Part shown: positions 22,343 through 32,527 of the stretch, piece by piece
Numbering within the stretch: the first letter of the stretch is position 1
Layout: every line of letters starts with the position of its first letter
Origin: Celoporthe dispersa
Taxonomy: Eukaryota > Ascomycota > Sordariomycetes > Diaporthales > Cryphonectriaceae
Assembly (NCBI GenBank): GCA_016584495.1
Contig: WAID01000017.1
Span: forward strand, 1 to 64,000
Direction of reading: 5' to 3'
Length of the DNA stretch: 64,000 nucleotides
Notes under the pieces: model-generated
Database searches by the model: none
Told to the model about the DNA's origin: nothing
What the model saw: only the letters and a program-made list of their open reading frames with translations
Program-made: the position numbers and the translations under genes

Positions 22343-23979
22343 TTATACTAGCGGCTGCGACGCCGTCTTATAAAACACACCTACTCTTCTAATTTTTGAA
22401 TTTTGAATTTCAATAAAAGCATCTTCAGAATTTGATATTTCGGCGCAGCCATCTAAATATTTACTTAAAGTATCAGGATATAAACCTACTACATAAGCAG
22501 CTTCACTTAAAGAAACAGCTAATACAACTTCACCATTTTTTTTTAAAATTTCGTACACACAACTAACTTGTTTAGGTAATAATTTTTTGTAACATTATCC
22601 CTAACTCTTCCATCTATAAGACGCTCAATTGTAGCTGGTGCAGTTATTAGTTTGGTACTTTCTTCTGAATTTAAATATTGAACTACTTCCTTATAAGTAG
22701 ATAATCTAAAATTATTCATAGTATTAGATAATTTCAAAATTAAATATTTAATGTTTTCATTTCTATGCGCTCCCTCGTAAACAGCTTTACAAATAATTTT
22801 AAAATCCTGAAAGTCTTTTCCCTTCTTAGTTAAAAATTCTGCATCTGAAAAAAAGGTATTAAATATTTATATAGAACATTAATGTTATTTATAGTAAGAA
22901 AACAACTACTTTTACCATTAACACTTTTAGCTTTTACTGTTGTTATTAATATAAGAGATGAATTTATAATTTTATATAAAGAATACCTATCAAAATCGAG
23001 AGAATTTTCTAAATATTCTTTAATCTTAAGTAAAACAGAAAGCTGTACTCCAGTATTTTCAACAGAGAAAATAGGTGTTAAATTATCTCTTCTTATAAAA
23101 AAGATCCATCTCCTTCGATAAACCCTAGTAATCAAAACTTATTAATTACAACTTTAGAGTTTTCTGGTCTATCAAAGTTAACACGACTAGTATTCATATT
23201 ATTTTTTAGTTCTAAAATTTTAGTCTTTACTTTTGCTATCACAGCATTATCATCCAAATTATTCTCTCGGTTAATATAATGAAAGAAAGCTTCTTTAAAG
23301 TCTAAATAATCTAAATATTTTGAAGTATTTAAATTATATATATCAAAAATCGAAATTAATAAAAGTATACCTTTTTATCCGTAACACTAAAGATACACTC
23401 ATTTTTATAAAGACGAACCCCTCCTACTGATAATTTCGCACTAATATATCTTAAAACCTTTTCATCATCTTTATGTAAAGCAATTTTAAACATGAATGAA
23501 AATCTGGAAATAGTTAATCTATCCTTGTTAAGTCTAGGATAAATAATAAAACACCCTTCAGCGTCTGTAAATCCTACAAACCATTGTAAAAATTTCGACG
23601 AAACCTCCTGCGAAAGCTTTGAACCCTTTAAGTTAACATTACTAAAAACCGAATAACTCTTTAATTGGGCTACGCCTAAATTACCCGATCTCCATTTACG
23701 CTTTAAATAACTTAAATATAGGTTAGAGATGACGTTACCAAAACAGGTGTGTTTTAATATTTTATTACTTGAACCTCTTAAGGATTTAAAAATATATGTT
23801 TTTGACGGCGGCGTAGCCGCCATCGATAAACTAATTAAACTAAAACTAAATAATTTTAGGCTTCGCCCCACAAGGGCCAATTCCACCCGCAAGCGTCCGA
23901 AACTAATAACTAAATTCTTATACAGTTGGATTAAAACCAACACAGCTTCTGTATATTGGGCCATGACCAATATACCCAC
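22343..23979 (-). CDS. LAGLIDADG endonuclease gene in nad5 intron 1, degraded
   Basis: In the nad5 intron 21887-23985. First motif FVGFTDAEGCFII near 23570, second LLGFIEGDGSFF near 23125. A C-terminal helix-turn-helix NUMOD-like part (SLSEAAYVVGLYPDTLSKYL) follows and contains a GGCGCAGCC hairpin (near 22440). Frame breaks near 23380, 22860 and 22560. The N-terminal 100 or so residues are long, basic and without a known domain. The 3' intron core (plus-strand CCGACTGTACATTTGG and GGTGATCCAGTCTG, 22050-22110) resembles the core of cox1 intron 2. Confidence 0.75.
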
Positions 23980-23985
23980 TAAAAA

Positions 23986-24233
23986 ACTGTTAAGCTATCA
24001 AATTGAAATCCTCAAATAATATTAAATCATTCACTATCTATTCATCTAAATAGATTGATTGTTACAGGAATATTATTAAAACCTACCTCAACTCAAGCTA
24101 ATAAAGCCAAAATAGTTGTTACTATTACACATGAACAAGTAATTATTTGTGCTCCATGAACCCCAAGTTTTCTTCCGAAAAAGCCGGCTACTATACTACC
24201 TAATAATGGTAAAATTATTATACTTAAATACAT
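23986..24233 (-). CDS. nad5: nad5 exon 1
   Basis: ND5 is a membrane-arm subunit of complex I. The ATG at 24233 starts MYLSIIILPLLGSIVAGFFG; the exon runs through INLFRWIDSEWFN to FQFDSLTV, where the intron enters. The A of the ATG is also the last A of the nad4L stop, a conserved Pezizomycotina feature implying translational coupling. The exon frame is intact with TGA for Trp. Confidence 0.95.
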
Positions 24234-24263
24234 TATTTATATTCTATTGCCACACTTCCTCTT
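24233..24263 (-). CDS. nad4L: nad4L exon 2 (31 nt)
   Basis: Encodes (L)RGSVAIEYK and TAA, the usual nad4L C terminus. It starts with AAGAGGAAGT after an intron-ending G and completes the TTA codon opened by exon 1. The stop overlaps the nad5 start by one base. The whole nad4L is 89 codons plus stop, the standard length. Confidence 0.9.
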
Positions 24264-25248
24264 CGTTTTTCCCCTTATCCATATAAATATAAATTTATTA
24301 TTTTTACTTAGGAAGGCTGGGGTATCCCATAACTTATTAAATTATGCCTGACTATATCTTAAGCAAATAATTATAATAATATAACTATAAACCAACCTCC
24401 ATTTAGTCGATGAACTGCACACCTTAATATTAAAGAGCTTTTCGGACTATTATACTTCAAACATAATGAATCCATTATGCAAAAGGTACGCTCTCGTTTT
24501 AATTATGATGCTTGGCTGCGAATTATCTATTTCATTTCTTCATACAAATCGTTTTTACCATACAACGAGTCATTACCTGTTCCATTAATTACATTACTGC
24601 ATTAATTTGGTAGATTTGTCTTTAAGAACTCCTCGCAATTTGAAGATTTTGCCTTATAGTATAGGAGGGGGAAGAAAAATATCTCCCCTCCTATGCTATA
24701 TTTAAGACTAGAAGAAAGTTTATTTATCCTTTTATGACCTAATTTATTCCTTGCCTGAACCATCTTTGTGATTATTTGTAGCCTTATCTATATTAATTAA
24801 AGAATTTATACTTTTTATGGCGGCTGCGCCAGCTGCGCCCTAAATTTCTTCTAAACCTTTACCATCTATATTTAAATGTTCTTTATTTTTAAGTATATAA
24901 GCAACGCTCTTAAAATCTAAATAACTAAGATACTTTGAACATCCAACTGGGTATTTTTCTAAAAAAGGTATTATATGCTCAACTATGTGGACGCAGCCCT
25001 AATTTAACAACTATATACTCACAAACTGCACGTTTTTCATATTTAGCCACATTATCTTATAGTGTAAAAATTAAAAGAAACTAATAAAAAATTTTTTGAA
25101 CTCTTTAAACTACAAAAAATCACAATCTATCCTGTTTTGTGTAAATAATACCTATACATTATTTACTATTTATCGTTTACTATAAAACGAACGAACATTA
25201 TTAGCCGTAAAAGGCGCCCTTCGTCAGTAATTGATATTCTTATACTAC

Positions 25249-26230
25249 TTATTCTTTTCTTCCTGTATTCATCCCTTCCTTTATATTCCTAATCTTATCT
25301 AACCCTTCTGCAGTTAGGTGAGCCTTTTTCGTAATTAATTCTATAGCCCGCTTGAAATCAGCATAATCTTTATGTTTATTACCTAAAATAAGATATTTAT
25401 CGAAAAAAGGTATTATTTTGCCACTCAAATCAGATAGTTTACTTACGACAAAACTTCCAGCCAGTTTACCATTGGATCTTGCTTCATACCTACCACACCC
25501 TAAATAAATACCTATATATTCCATTAATTGTTTATCCCTGTAATGTTGAGTTAGTACAAATTTTAATTGAACGCTATAACCTAGATTTAATTTAGATTTA
25601 CTAATAATTATATAAAAACAACCCTCTGCTTGAGTAAAACCAGCTAATCAGTAAGGGTCAATAGTGCCATTCAATTCAACACAAGGTCTAATCATAGGAA
25701 TAAGATTAGGAAAATTATCTGAAAGTATTTTACTAAGATCATTGTTCATTGAGGCACGTATACCAACAATTTGACTTAACCCATCTAATGTTAGATGTTG
25801 CTTGTTTTTCATAATATTTACCGCTTGTTTAAACAAGATAAAATCTGCTCTCTTTTTAGTTAACAAAGGATATTTGTCAAAAAAGGTATAATAACACGAC
25901 TTAATTCCTCTACAGAATTTACTGAATAAATAAGTTGCCCGTTATGAGAACGAGTTCTTATATTGCCTACCGAAAAATACGATTGTAAACTATTTAATAA
26001 AATTAAATCCTTCTTATGTAATTCTATAGAAAAAGAAGGGTAAACGTGTCATCCTGTTTTTCGATCAGGACTATGAAAAATAGATAAAGTAAATGATCCT
26101 TCTCCATCTATTAAACCTGTAACTCAAAAAGGATTAAGATTTTTAAACTGAGCTTGGTTATGACTATTATTAGTACTATTATTAAAACATTCAGTACTAT
26201 ATCATAATTTTTTTAATAAATAATTACGGA
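25249..26230 (-). CDS. LAGLIDADG endonuclease gene in the nad4L intron (3' member)
   Basis: Motif 1 FWVTGLIDGEGSFTLSI near 26110, motif 2 YWLAGFTQAEGCFYIII near 25640 after a TGA Trp codon; ends NIKEGMNTGRKE. The frame is open under code 4 from 25866 to the stop. Upstream, one break at the six-base run near 25880 (seven expected for IIPFFDKYP) separates the N-terminal half. The intron is 24264-27663. This is the classic two-motif monomer, about 320 residues. Confidence 0.82.
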
Positions 26231-26527
26231 GCTTCTATGCGAAGCATCATAAGATAAAAAACCTTTGGGCGCAACCCTAAAACAAGATTTAGGAAGATTT
26301 AGGAAGATTTAGGGCTGCGCCCAACAGCATGAAAATTTTATTTGTGATCGGCTGCGCCGGTATTGTTTCTATTTTCTATATACGGTATTATGTTGAACTC
26401 TAAATTTGCTACGTATGTTTGCCCAAATCTATAAACAATGTAAATAGAATTTACCAATAAAAAGAAAATTATGGCTGCGCCTAAATAAATGCATTCTTAC
26501 GGTGGCATAACCGCCTGAAATATGTAT

Positions 26528-26640
26528 CATATTAGTAATTTTGCTACTAAATAGGTATACTAAAACTCCTATAAAAAAAAAGTACTAAGGTTAATTTCAT
26601 TGTATATTTGTAAATTTAGTTAAATTATTCTGTATATATA
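26528..26640 (-). pseudogene. Copy of the nad4L 5' end and leader, inside the nad4L intron
   Basis: Reads MKLTLVLFFFIGVLVYLF against the genuine MNLTLILFLIGILGFVLN at 27902, and the leader upstream (minus TACAAATATACA) also matches. The copy diverges and stops after about 20 codons. It separates the two HEGs of the intron, so one was probably brought in with a host fragment. Confidence 0.78.
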
Positions 26641-26912
26641 ACCTTAACATATATTATCTATTCTTAATAATCTTACGCACACAAACAATCGAAAAAAAAA
26701 AGAATTCAGAAAAGGTGGTAGAAAATTTATAATAATATAAATATTTACTACCCTTCTACCTAAATTACAGCATATATTTCACATCCAACTTTATTCTTTT
26801 TTTGGAGGCACCCTAATAAATCGACAAAACTCTCTAGCAATAAAAGATCTTTTGAATGTTGAGCAATAGAAAAACGCAATCATACCCCTAAACCACTCTT
26901 AGTTTTGGATTT

Positions 26913-27480
26913 TTGAGACGCAGCCGTAATAAAAAATTTGGGCTTCGCCCTACTGTAATAAAGCCTGCTACTAATTCAGGTGATAAGTTATTATACTTTA
27001 ATTTAGTTAAGTTATTTGATATCTCTACTGGAGTAATATCAGGAAAAGCTTCTTTTAACTTTAAGGGTAAACCTAAATTAAGAGATGCTCTGAAACTAAC
27101 TATTTTTGTAATCCTTCTATATTATTATGTTCTTTATTTAACATAAGTAAAGCAATTTGTTTAAATAAAAAATAATCAGAAGATTTTTTAATTATTAAAG
27201 GATAATTATCAAAATGTGGAATTATTATGTTGATAATATCATTTAAAGTACTAACTCTAAATTCTACCATAGCCCTATTATTAAACTTAGATACATAACC
27301 TATAGCCCCAAAAAAGTCTTGAATAGATTGAATTAAAGCTCTATCCTTTTCATGCATCTTTATTTGAATCCTAGCTTGTACATTTCACCCTGTTTTATAT
27401 GTAGCATTTTTTAAATTGGTAACTACAAAAGAACCTTCCACGTCAAAAAGACATGAAATAAACCCAGGGGAACAAGATGA
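26913..27480 (-). pseudogene. Truncated LAGLIDADG gene in the nad4L intron (5' member)
   Basis: The first LAGLIDADG motif is worn (FISCLFDVEGSFVV near 27455). Then come RIQIKMHEKDRALIQSIQDF, a break near 27100, and SFRASLNLGLPLKLKEAFPD up to the expected second motif (VAGFI), where a GGGCGAAGCCC hairpin (about 26940) ends the similarity. The second catalytic half is missing, so a full enzyme cannot be made. Confidence 0.72.
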
Positions 27481-27663
27481 TAAAGAATTTTTAGAATAGT
27501 TAGTTTCAGAATAATTTCTTACTATAGGTGGCAGCGAAGCTGCCACCGTAATAGAACTCTTACTACTCTTTTTCTAACATTAATATTCCTTGGTACGTAT
27601 ACGCAAGATAAAGAATAAGTTTTATTGCCACAGGATAGACAAAATGGAATTAAAGAAACGAAA

Positions 27664-27902
27664 AATCTATAGAAGGCGACTAGAATACCTAAACCAATTG
27701 CTGACTCCGCCCCTGCCACTACTATTATATAAATAGCGTAAGTTTGACCGATGATGTCATCAATATTTAGTGAACTTACCAATATAAGGAAAGTTATAGC
27801 TAAAAGCATTATTTCTATAGAAATAAGCATTAAAATAATATTTTTTCTATTTAAGACGAATCCTAAAATTCCTATCAAAAAAAGTATTAAAGTTAAATTC
27901 AT
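27664..27902 (-). CDS. nad4L: nad4L exon 1, NADH dehydrogenase subunit 4L
   Basis: Small membrane-arm subunit of complex I. MNLTLILFLIGILGFVLNRK opens the gene; the helix with AESAIGLGILVAFYR holds the conserved Glu. The frame is intact. It ends in AGATT, whose last two bases pair with exon 2 to make codon TTA. The intron is 3.4 kb and carries two HEGs plus a copy of this exon's start. Confidence 0.95.
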
Positions 27903-28010
27903 TGTATATTTCTGAATTGAGTTTAATTATTAAAAAAAAAATTAGGGGGGGGAACTTGCAACTTACTTCCAGCGAAGCAAGCACTAATTATAAATTAAAC
28001 ATTCTTTTTA

Positions 28011-28037
28011 TTTTCCGGCTGATAAAACAGCCGGAAA
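28011..28037. repeat. Hairpin, 11-bp stem
   Basis: TTTTCCGGCTG and its exact complement enclose an AT-rich loop upstream of nad4L. Part of the wider set of GC-rich palindromes. Confidence 0.75.
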
Positions 28038-28249
28038 ATAAAAAAGGGGAGAAAGCACACCTAACATAAATATACCCCCTAATAATTCAAAATTATAAAA
28101 AGAGCAACTGCTATAATTAAAAAGATATAATAAAACTACTATATTTTCTATTTTTACGGTGGCTGCTGTGAAGCAAGCAAGCAAGCTTGCTTGCCGCCGA
28201 CTTCGTCTTTGCCGCCTGAATAAACATTCAACATCCTATACTATAAACA

Positions 28250-29107
28250 AGATTAGCAATCTTCTCCGCCATAAAAATCATAAGGCTTTGTGTCACCTCT
28301 AACATCACTCGAATCTTGTTTGAAACTTTTAAATCGTTGAGTCTTCATCCCTTTCATACTTTCTTTTTATTCGTGGTAGAATTATATTCACATTTATTAT
28401 TTTTATCATTTTCACCCTCTTTTGAAACATCCTTGTTTGAATTATCTTCAAAGTTATTATTATCACTATCACTTTCACTATCAGTATCAATATCACTGAT
28501 ATGTAAACCTCAATTTAAACATTCTTATTTTAATTCAGCTTGACGAGTTTCAAGAAATTTAGGGCGCAGCTGTAATTCACTTGTTTCATATTTCTCTAAA
28601 TTTCGACTTAATTTTTCTACCTTAATTGCCATACGAATTTCAGAAAGTATTTCCTAATTACTCATTTTTGAAGATTCTTGTATATCAGAATCATACTCAA
28701 AATCTTCATCTTTTAAAGATGAAGAGACATTCTCATTAGAACGGTGAAGAATCAGGGCAAAAAATTTATTGTACTTCTTGTAAAGATCAAGAGCTATCCC
28801 TGTTATCTGAATTTACAAAGTTAGCATTATTAGAGTTCATAGGGTTAGTGTTATTAGAGTCCACAGGGTTAGAATTATTAAAATTCTCTTGGTTAATTTC
28901 ACTATCGTTATAGTTATTTTCCTTAGAGTTATTATTAAAAGCAACATGTAAAGTTTCACCTTTTGTATCTAGATTATTATATTTTCTATCTACTAATTTA
29001 TTATTAGTAATTGAAAAAGATCTATTAAAATTTAAATGATGCGGCGCAGCCCTAAAAAGGTTAAGCAGCAATCATTTAGCAAAAAATTGTTTAAAATTTG
29101 TATACAT
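28250..29107 (-). pseudogene. Unknown low-complexity ORF behind a copied atp9 leader
   Basis: Starts at an ATG (29107, MYTNFKQFFAKWLLNLFRAAP) placed directly after a copy of the atp9 leader. The product is rich in Asn, Ser and Asp (SNPVDSNNTNPMNSNNANF), then KYNKFFALILHRSNEN, RMAIKVEKLSRNLEKYET and an acidic tract DIDTDSESDSDNNNFED. A frame change near 28790 and stops near 28660 and 28525 break it. A GGGCTGCGCC hairpin lies in the N-terminal part (about 29040). I do not recognise the family. It may be a decayed free-standing ORF from a plasmid or mobile element. Confidence 0.5.
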
Positions 29108-29114
29108 TAATAAA

Positions 29115-29290
29115 ATAAACAATAAAAATAAAACTTAATATTTTGAAACTTACTCAGGTTAATTATAATTGTAATCAGAAAAGACTGAGTGGTTATATAC
29201 CACTATGTACTGTAGTAATACAATAATATAGGTAATAACACCACTAAATAAAATTAATAACCTTAACACTCCAAAGATTAAAGGAAAGCT
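29115..29290 (-). repeat. Copy of the atp9 5' leader
   Basis: Matches 31165-31315 over about 150 nt with few differences (shared TACCTATATTATTGTATTAC and ATTATAATTAACCTGAGTAA on the minus strand). It precedes the unknown ORF at 28250-29107 instead of atp9, so that ORF may inherit atp9-type expression signals. Confidence 0.85.
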
Positions 29291-29352
29291 TTACGCGTCT
29301 TTTTTATGCCTTAATAGATATTACGGCTGCGAAACTTGCAGCTCCATAAAAA

Positions 29353-29383
29353 TTAAGCAACATATAAAAGTAAAAATGCCATC
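29353..29383 (-). pseudogene. Second copy of atp9 exon 2
   Basis: Encodes the same (M)MAFLLLYVA and TAA as 30445-30475 but with different synonymous codons. It lies beyond the GIY-YIG gene and is probably the displaced native 3' exon, left behind when an element carrying its own 3' exon inserted. Confidence 0.82.
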
Positions 29384-29401
29384 CTTAAGATAATTCAAAA
29401 C

Positions 29402-30420
29402 TTAACCCGATCTATTAAATACTATTATATATCTGCCTTTGTAAGGCGTATTAATCCCTATTTCTAATTGAGATTTTTTCTCTACCATTCGGCCTAGCAC
29501 AGGCGCTAGGCCTGGGCGAAAAAGGCGAGATAAAGATTTTATATCTGAATTAATAGCTTTAGCTGCCTTACGGGTAGATTCATAAGTAGTAGTGAATTTA
29601 GTTTCAAAATCACTAACTTCTACTTCAACCCCAGCCGGCGGCTGCGAAGCTAGCCACCGAGTGTTTTTTACCATAAAAATTATTGTTAATACCCTTACGA
29701 GACTCGCTCATACATTTTTTAACTTGATCTTTATGTTTTCTACCTAAAGCCCGACTACGAATTTTCTCTAGACTTTTAGGAGTATGTCTATAACCCATTG
29801 AATTTCCTGATTGAAGGTTAAGATTATATTCTGGTTTTAATAAATCAATTCATTTTTGTTCACGGCTATGCCGTATAAGATCATCTGTACTGCAATATTC
29901 GAGTATGACTAAAAAAAAATTAGACATACCATGTTTAGAAAGAGCTCTAGCTAGGTATGTGCTAAAACGAGCAACATAATACCAGTTTTGGTAATAGTCA
30001 CTTAATCTCACATATAAAGGGTTCCCACTACCAATATAAAATTTACCATTTACGGCGCAGCTAGGCGCAGCCCTAAAATCAACAGTAAACACCAATTTTC
30101 CCCTTATTATCTCTACGAATTAAATCACGAGATACCTATGTAGCCAGATTTTCATATGTTTTAATACCTAATTTATTAATATATGAAAGAGATATATCCT
30201 CCTTTACATGAAAGTTCAAGTTTTCTGAACTAAAGAATATTTTTCGGCTATGCCGTAAACAAAAAGCTATAGAAAGCGCAGAAAATAAAAAATTACTTCT
30301 TCGCAAATTTTTGCTTACTTTATCCGGTATATTGTCTACAAATAATAAAGAAAAGTAATAAAAACTATAATAATATAAAGAATGTGGCGCTAACTTAATT
30401 ATTGTAAACGCCACATTCAA
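29402..30420 (-). CDS. GIY-YIG endonuclease gene between the two atp9 last exons
   Basis: The GIY-YIG core is split by a GC-rich hairpin insertion: LVFTVDFRAAPSCAVNGKF, then YIGSGNPLYVRLSDYY (GGGCTGCGCC-TAGCTGCGCC near 30055-30075). Then LSKHGMSNFFLVILEYC, KPEYNLNLQSGNSMGYRHT and a NUMOD-like tail (VEVSDFETKFTTTYESTRKAAKA, ending KGRYIIVFNRSG). Breaks near 30130 and 29660-29690. Probably inactive because of the insertion in the catalytic domain. Confidence 0.75.
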
Positions 30421-30444
30421 AAAAAAAAGCCATATTTTTATATA

Positions 30445-30475
30445 TTAAGCAACGTATAGTAATAAGAAAGCCATC
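30445..30475 (-). CDS. atp9: atp9 exon 2 (31 nt)
   Basis: GATGGCTTTC to TAA encodes (M)MAFLLLYVA, the last residues of subunit c. It starts after an intron-ending G and joins exon 1 in frame, total 225 nt (74 residues plus stop). Confidence 0.9.
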
Positions 30476-30964
30476 CGAGTAAAGATCTGTGTATATTAAT
30501 AATATACTAGGTGATCTATTCCGTTAACCCTTATTAAAAAGATTATATAATATAATATATACTTTACAATAAGGCACCTTTAGAAGGAAAACAATAACTA
30601 AAGGTCAGTACTTTCGTACCGGGTCAGACTATATCTTAAGCTATAATTTTTATTTTATAGCCGATTCCCGTCTAGTCGTTGAACTGCATACCTAATATTT
30701 AAAATAAGGTACTTGGCTGCGGATTGCCCATTTAAGCATATAAGCTTAATATTAAGTGATTTTACCATACCGTTAGTCATTACCTGCGCCCTATAACTAT
30801 TACTAATTATAGTTGGTTACTTAACCTTTAAGGTATTCCCGCAATTTGAGAATCTTGCTTGTATAGGTACTATTATTATAAATAGCTAGCCGAAAACAAA
30901 CTAGCTTAGGCTTTAACCTAAACTTTTATTAACCAAGTAAGAGGGATCCTAAAACCCTCTTTGG
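30476..30964 (-). other. atp9 group I intron without an ORF
   Basis: 489 nt. It carries a core also seen in the nad4L intron and cox2 introns 2 and 3: plus-strand GACTATATCTTAAG, GTCGTTGAACTGCA, TTGGCTGCGGATTGCCCA and CATTACCTG. No coding potential. Confidence 0.8.
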
Positions 30965-31158
30965 ATTAATGCAAATAAACCAGTAGCTTCACTAAAAGCG
31001 AAACCTAAAATAGCATATGAAAAAAGTTGTCCTCTTAATGAAGGGTTTCTAGCCACTCCTAAAATTAAAGCCCCAAAAACAACTCCGATTCCAACACCCG
31101 CACCAATTAAACCAGTAGTAGCTAGACCAGTACCTATTATTTTAGCAACTTGTATCAT
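30965..31158 (-). CDS. atp9: atp9 exon 1, ATP synthase subunit c
   Basis: Subunit c builds the rotating ring of Fo. The ATG at 31158 starts MIQVAKIIGTGLATTGLIGAG; the second helix has FAFSEATGLFAL with the proton-binding Glu. The frame is intact and it has its usual 74 residues. A mitochondrial atp9 interrupted by an intron close to its 3' end is less common than introns in cox1. Confidence 0.95.
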
Positions 31159-31320
31159 ATTATGTAAGCAATAAAAATAAAACTTAATATCTCGAGACTT
31201 ACTCAGGTTAATTATAATTGTAACCATGAAAGACAGAATGGTTATATACCACTATGCACTGTAGTAATACAATAATATAGGTAATAATACCACTAAATAA
31301 AAATAATGTAGACGACATAT
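31159..31320 (-). promoter_or_regulatory. atp9 5' leader region
   Basis: The leader upstream of atp9 is repeated almost intact at 29115-29290 ahead of an unrelated ORF; conservation of the copy over 150 nt suggests it holds expression signals. I cannot point to a defined promoter core. Confidence 0.45.
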
Positions 31321-31701
31321 AATCCGCCTGCTACTATAGTAACGTAACATTAAGGAGAGGGGCGACGTAACCGCCGCCTGATAAGATATAAGATCAATTA
31401 ATAAAAAAAAAATTCTTCTTTTTAACGAACAGCTACATATGTTTATAAATATAATATCACATAAAAGTAGACAATAATATATTATAATATCTGCTTAAAA
31501 AGTTATAAAAAATAATCTCTCTTTTTTAATAGTGAAGCTGTGCTTGCATCTTTAAATTAAATAAGAAAAGAGAGAAAATATGCGAGGCGAAGCCGCCTTA
31601 TGAAAAACTACCCTATCGTGCTAGCCTAAAATAAATCGGTGAATTAACCAACTATAACAAATATTAAGAGAATCATCCAAGAAGAATTTGATAATTTACC
31701 A

Positions 31702-31771
31702 AGTACATACAAGACTCGAACTTGTACAATAACGACCGTAGCGTTAGGTTCTACCATTAAACTAATGCACT
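31702..31771 (-). tRNA. trnR: tRNA-Arg (ACG)
   Basis: Acceptor AGTGCAT pairs with ATGTACT (one G-T), anticodon stem TAACG/CGTTA with loop CTACGGT gives anticodon ACG, and the T arm is ACAAG-TTCGAGT-CTTGT. It reads CGN Arg codons. Confidence 0.9.
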
Positions 31772-31773
31772 AA

Positions 31774-31818
31774 ATGCAGCAGGCTTCTGCATACATTGTA
31801 TGCAGAAGCCTGCTGCAT
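31774..31818. repeat. 21-bp perfect hairpin beside trnR
   Basis: Arms of 21 nt (ATGCAGCAGGCTTCTGCATA plus C and its complement) with an ATT loop, starting two bases from the 5' end of trnR. It could be a processing signal for the tRNA precursor or a mobile palindrome. Confidence 0.85.
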
Positions 31819-32338
31819 ATAAATATATACTATAAATTAAACCCTAATTAAATACAATAAATTGAGCTGAAACTTAAATTAATAAAAATAATCAATAAAA
31901 TAACGAATTAATTATTATTATTATATTAATTAATTATTTTATACTAATCTATATAAAACATTTAATTACTTCTTGATTAACCAAAAGATTGCTTACTACA
32001 ACATAAGTAGTATTCTTATAATTATCATAAAGTTTATGACCTCCTCCTAGTATATATGATCCCTCTCAAATATATACGAGAAGGAAAAAAGAAATTATAC
32101 ACGGCTGCGCCTGTTTGTACTCAACTCACTTCGTCCTAAAACGAAATTTAGATAAAGTATATATAAAAGTAAACCCAAAAAGCGAAATAGGAAAAAAGTA
32201 AACTCTAATATTTTTGGGCTGCGGGCTGCGCCTCAATTATACATATTTCCACAAAAAAGCAAAAGCATGTCTGAGTATTTCAGTATGATGAAATACCCCC
32301 ATTAAGTGTTATAAATTTATGCTTATATCAATGATTAT
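31819..32338. other. Spacer between cox2 and trnR
   Basis: AT-rich DNA after the cox2 stop with two GC hairpin motifs (near 32103 and 32215). No gene seen. Confidence 0.55.
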
Positions 32339-32437
32339 TTATTGTTCACTTAATCATGTTAAGAACTTTTCTAGTGATACAGATTCGATAACAATAGGCA
32401 TACTAGAATGTAAAATACCGCAAATTTCTGAACATTG
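32339..32437 (-). CDS. cox2: cox2 exon 4
   Basis: Encodes QCSEICGILHSSMPIVIESV and the tail to WLSEQ and TAA. It holds the CuA ligands: Cys and Glu of CSEICG, the second Cys, His and Met. 33 codons with stop; starts after intron-ending G. Confidence 0.95.
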
Positions 32438-32527
32438 CTAATTCTCTACAAGAAAATTTATGTAATAAATAAATTTTTCTTAGTATACTTACTTAACGAG
32501 GTTACTTCGTACCTCATACATAGAAAG

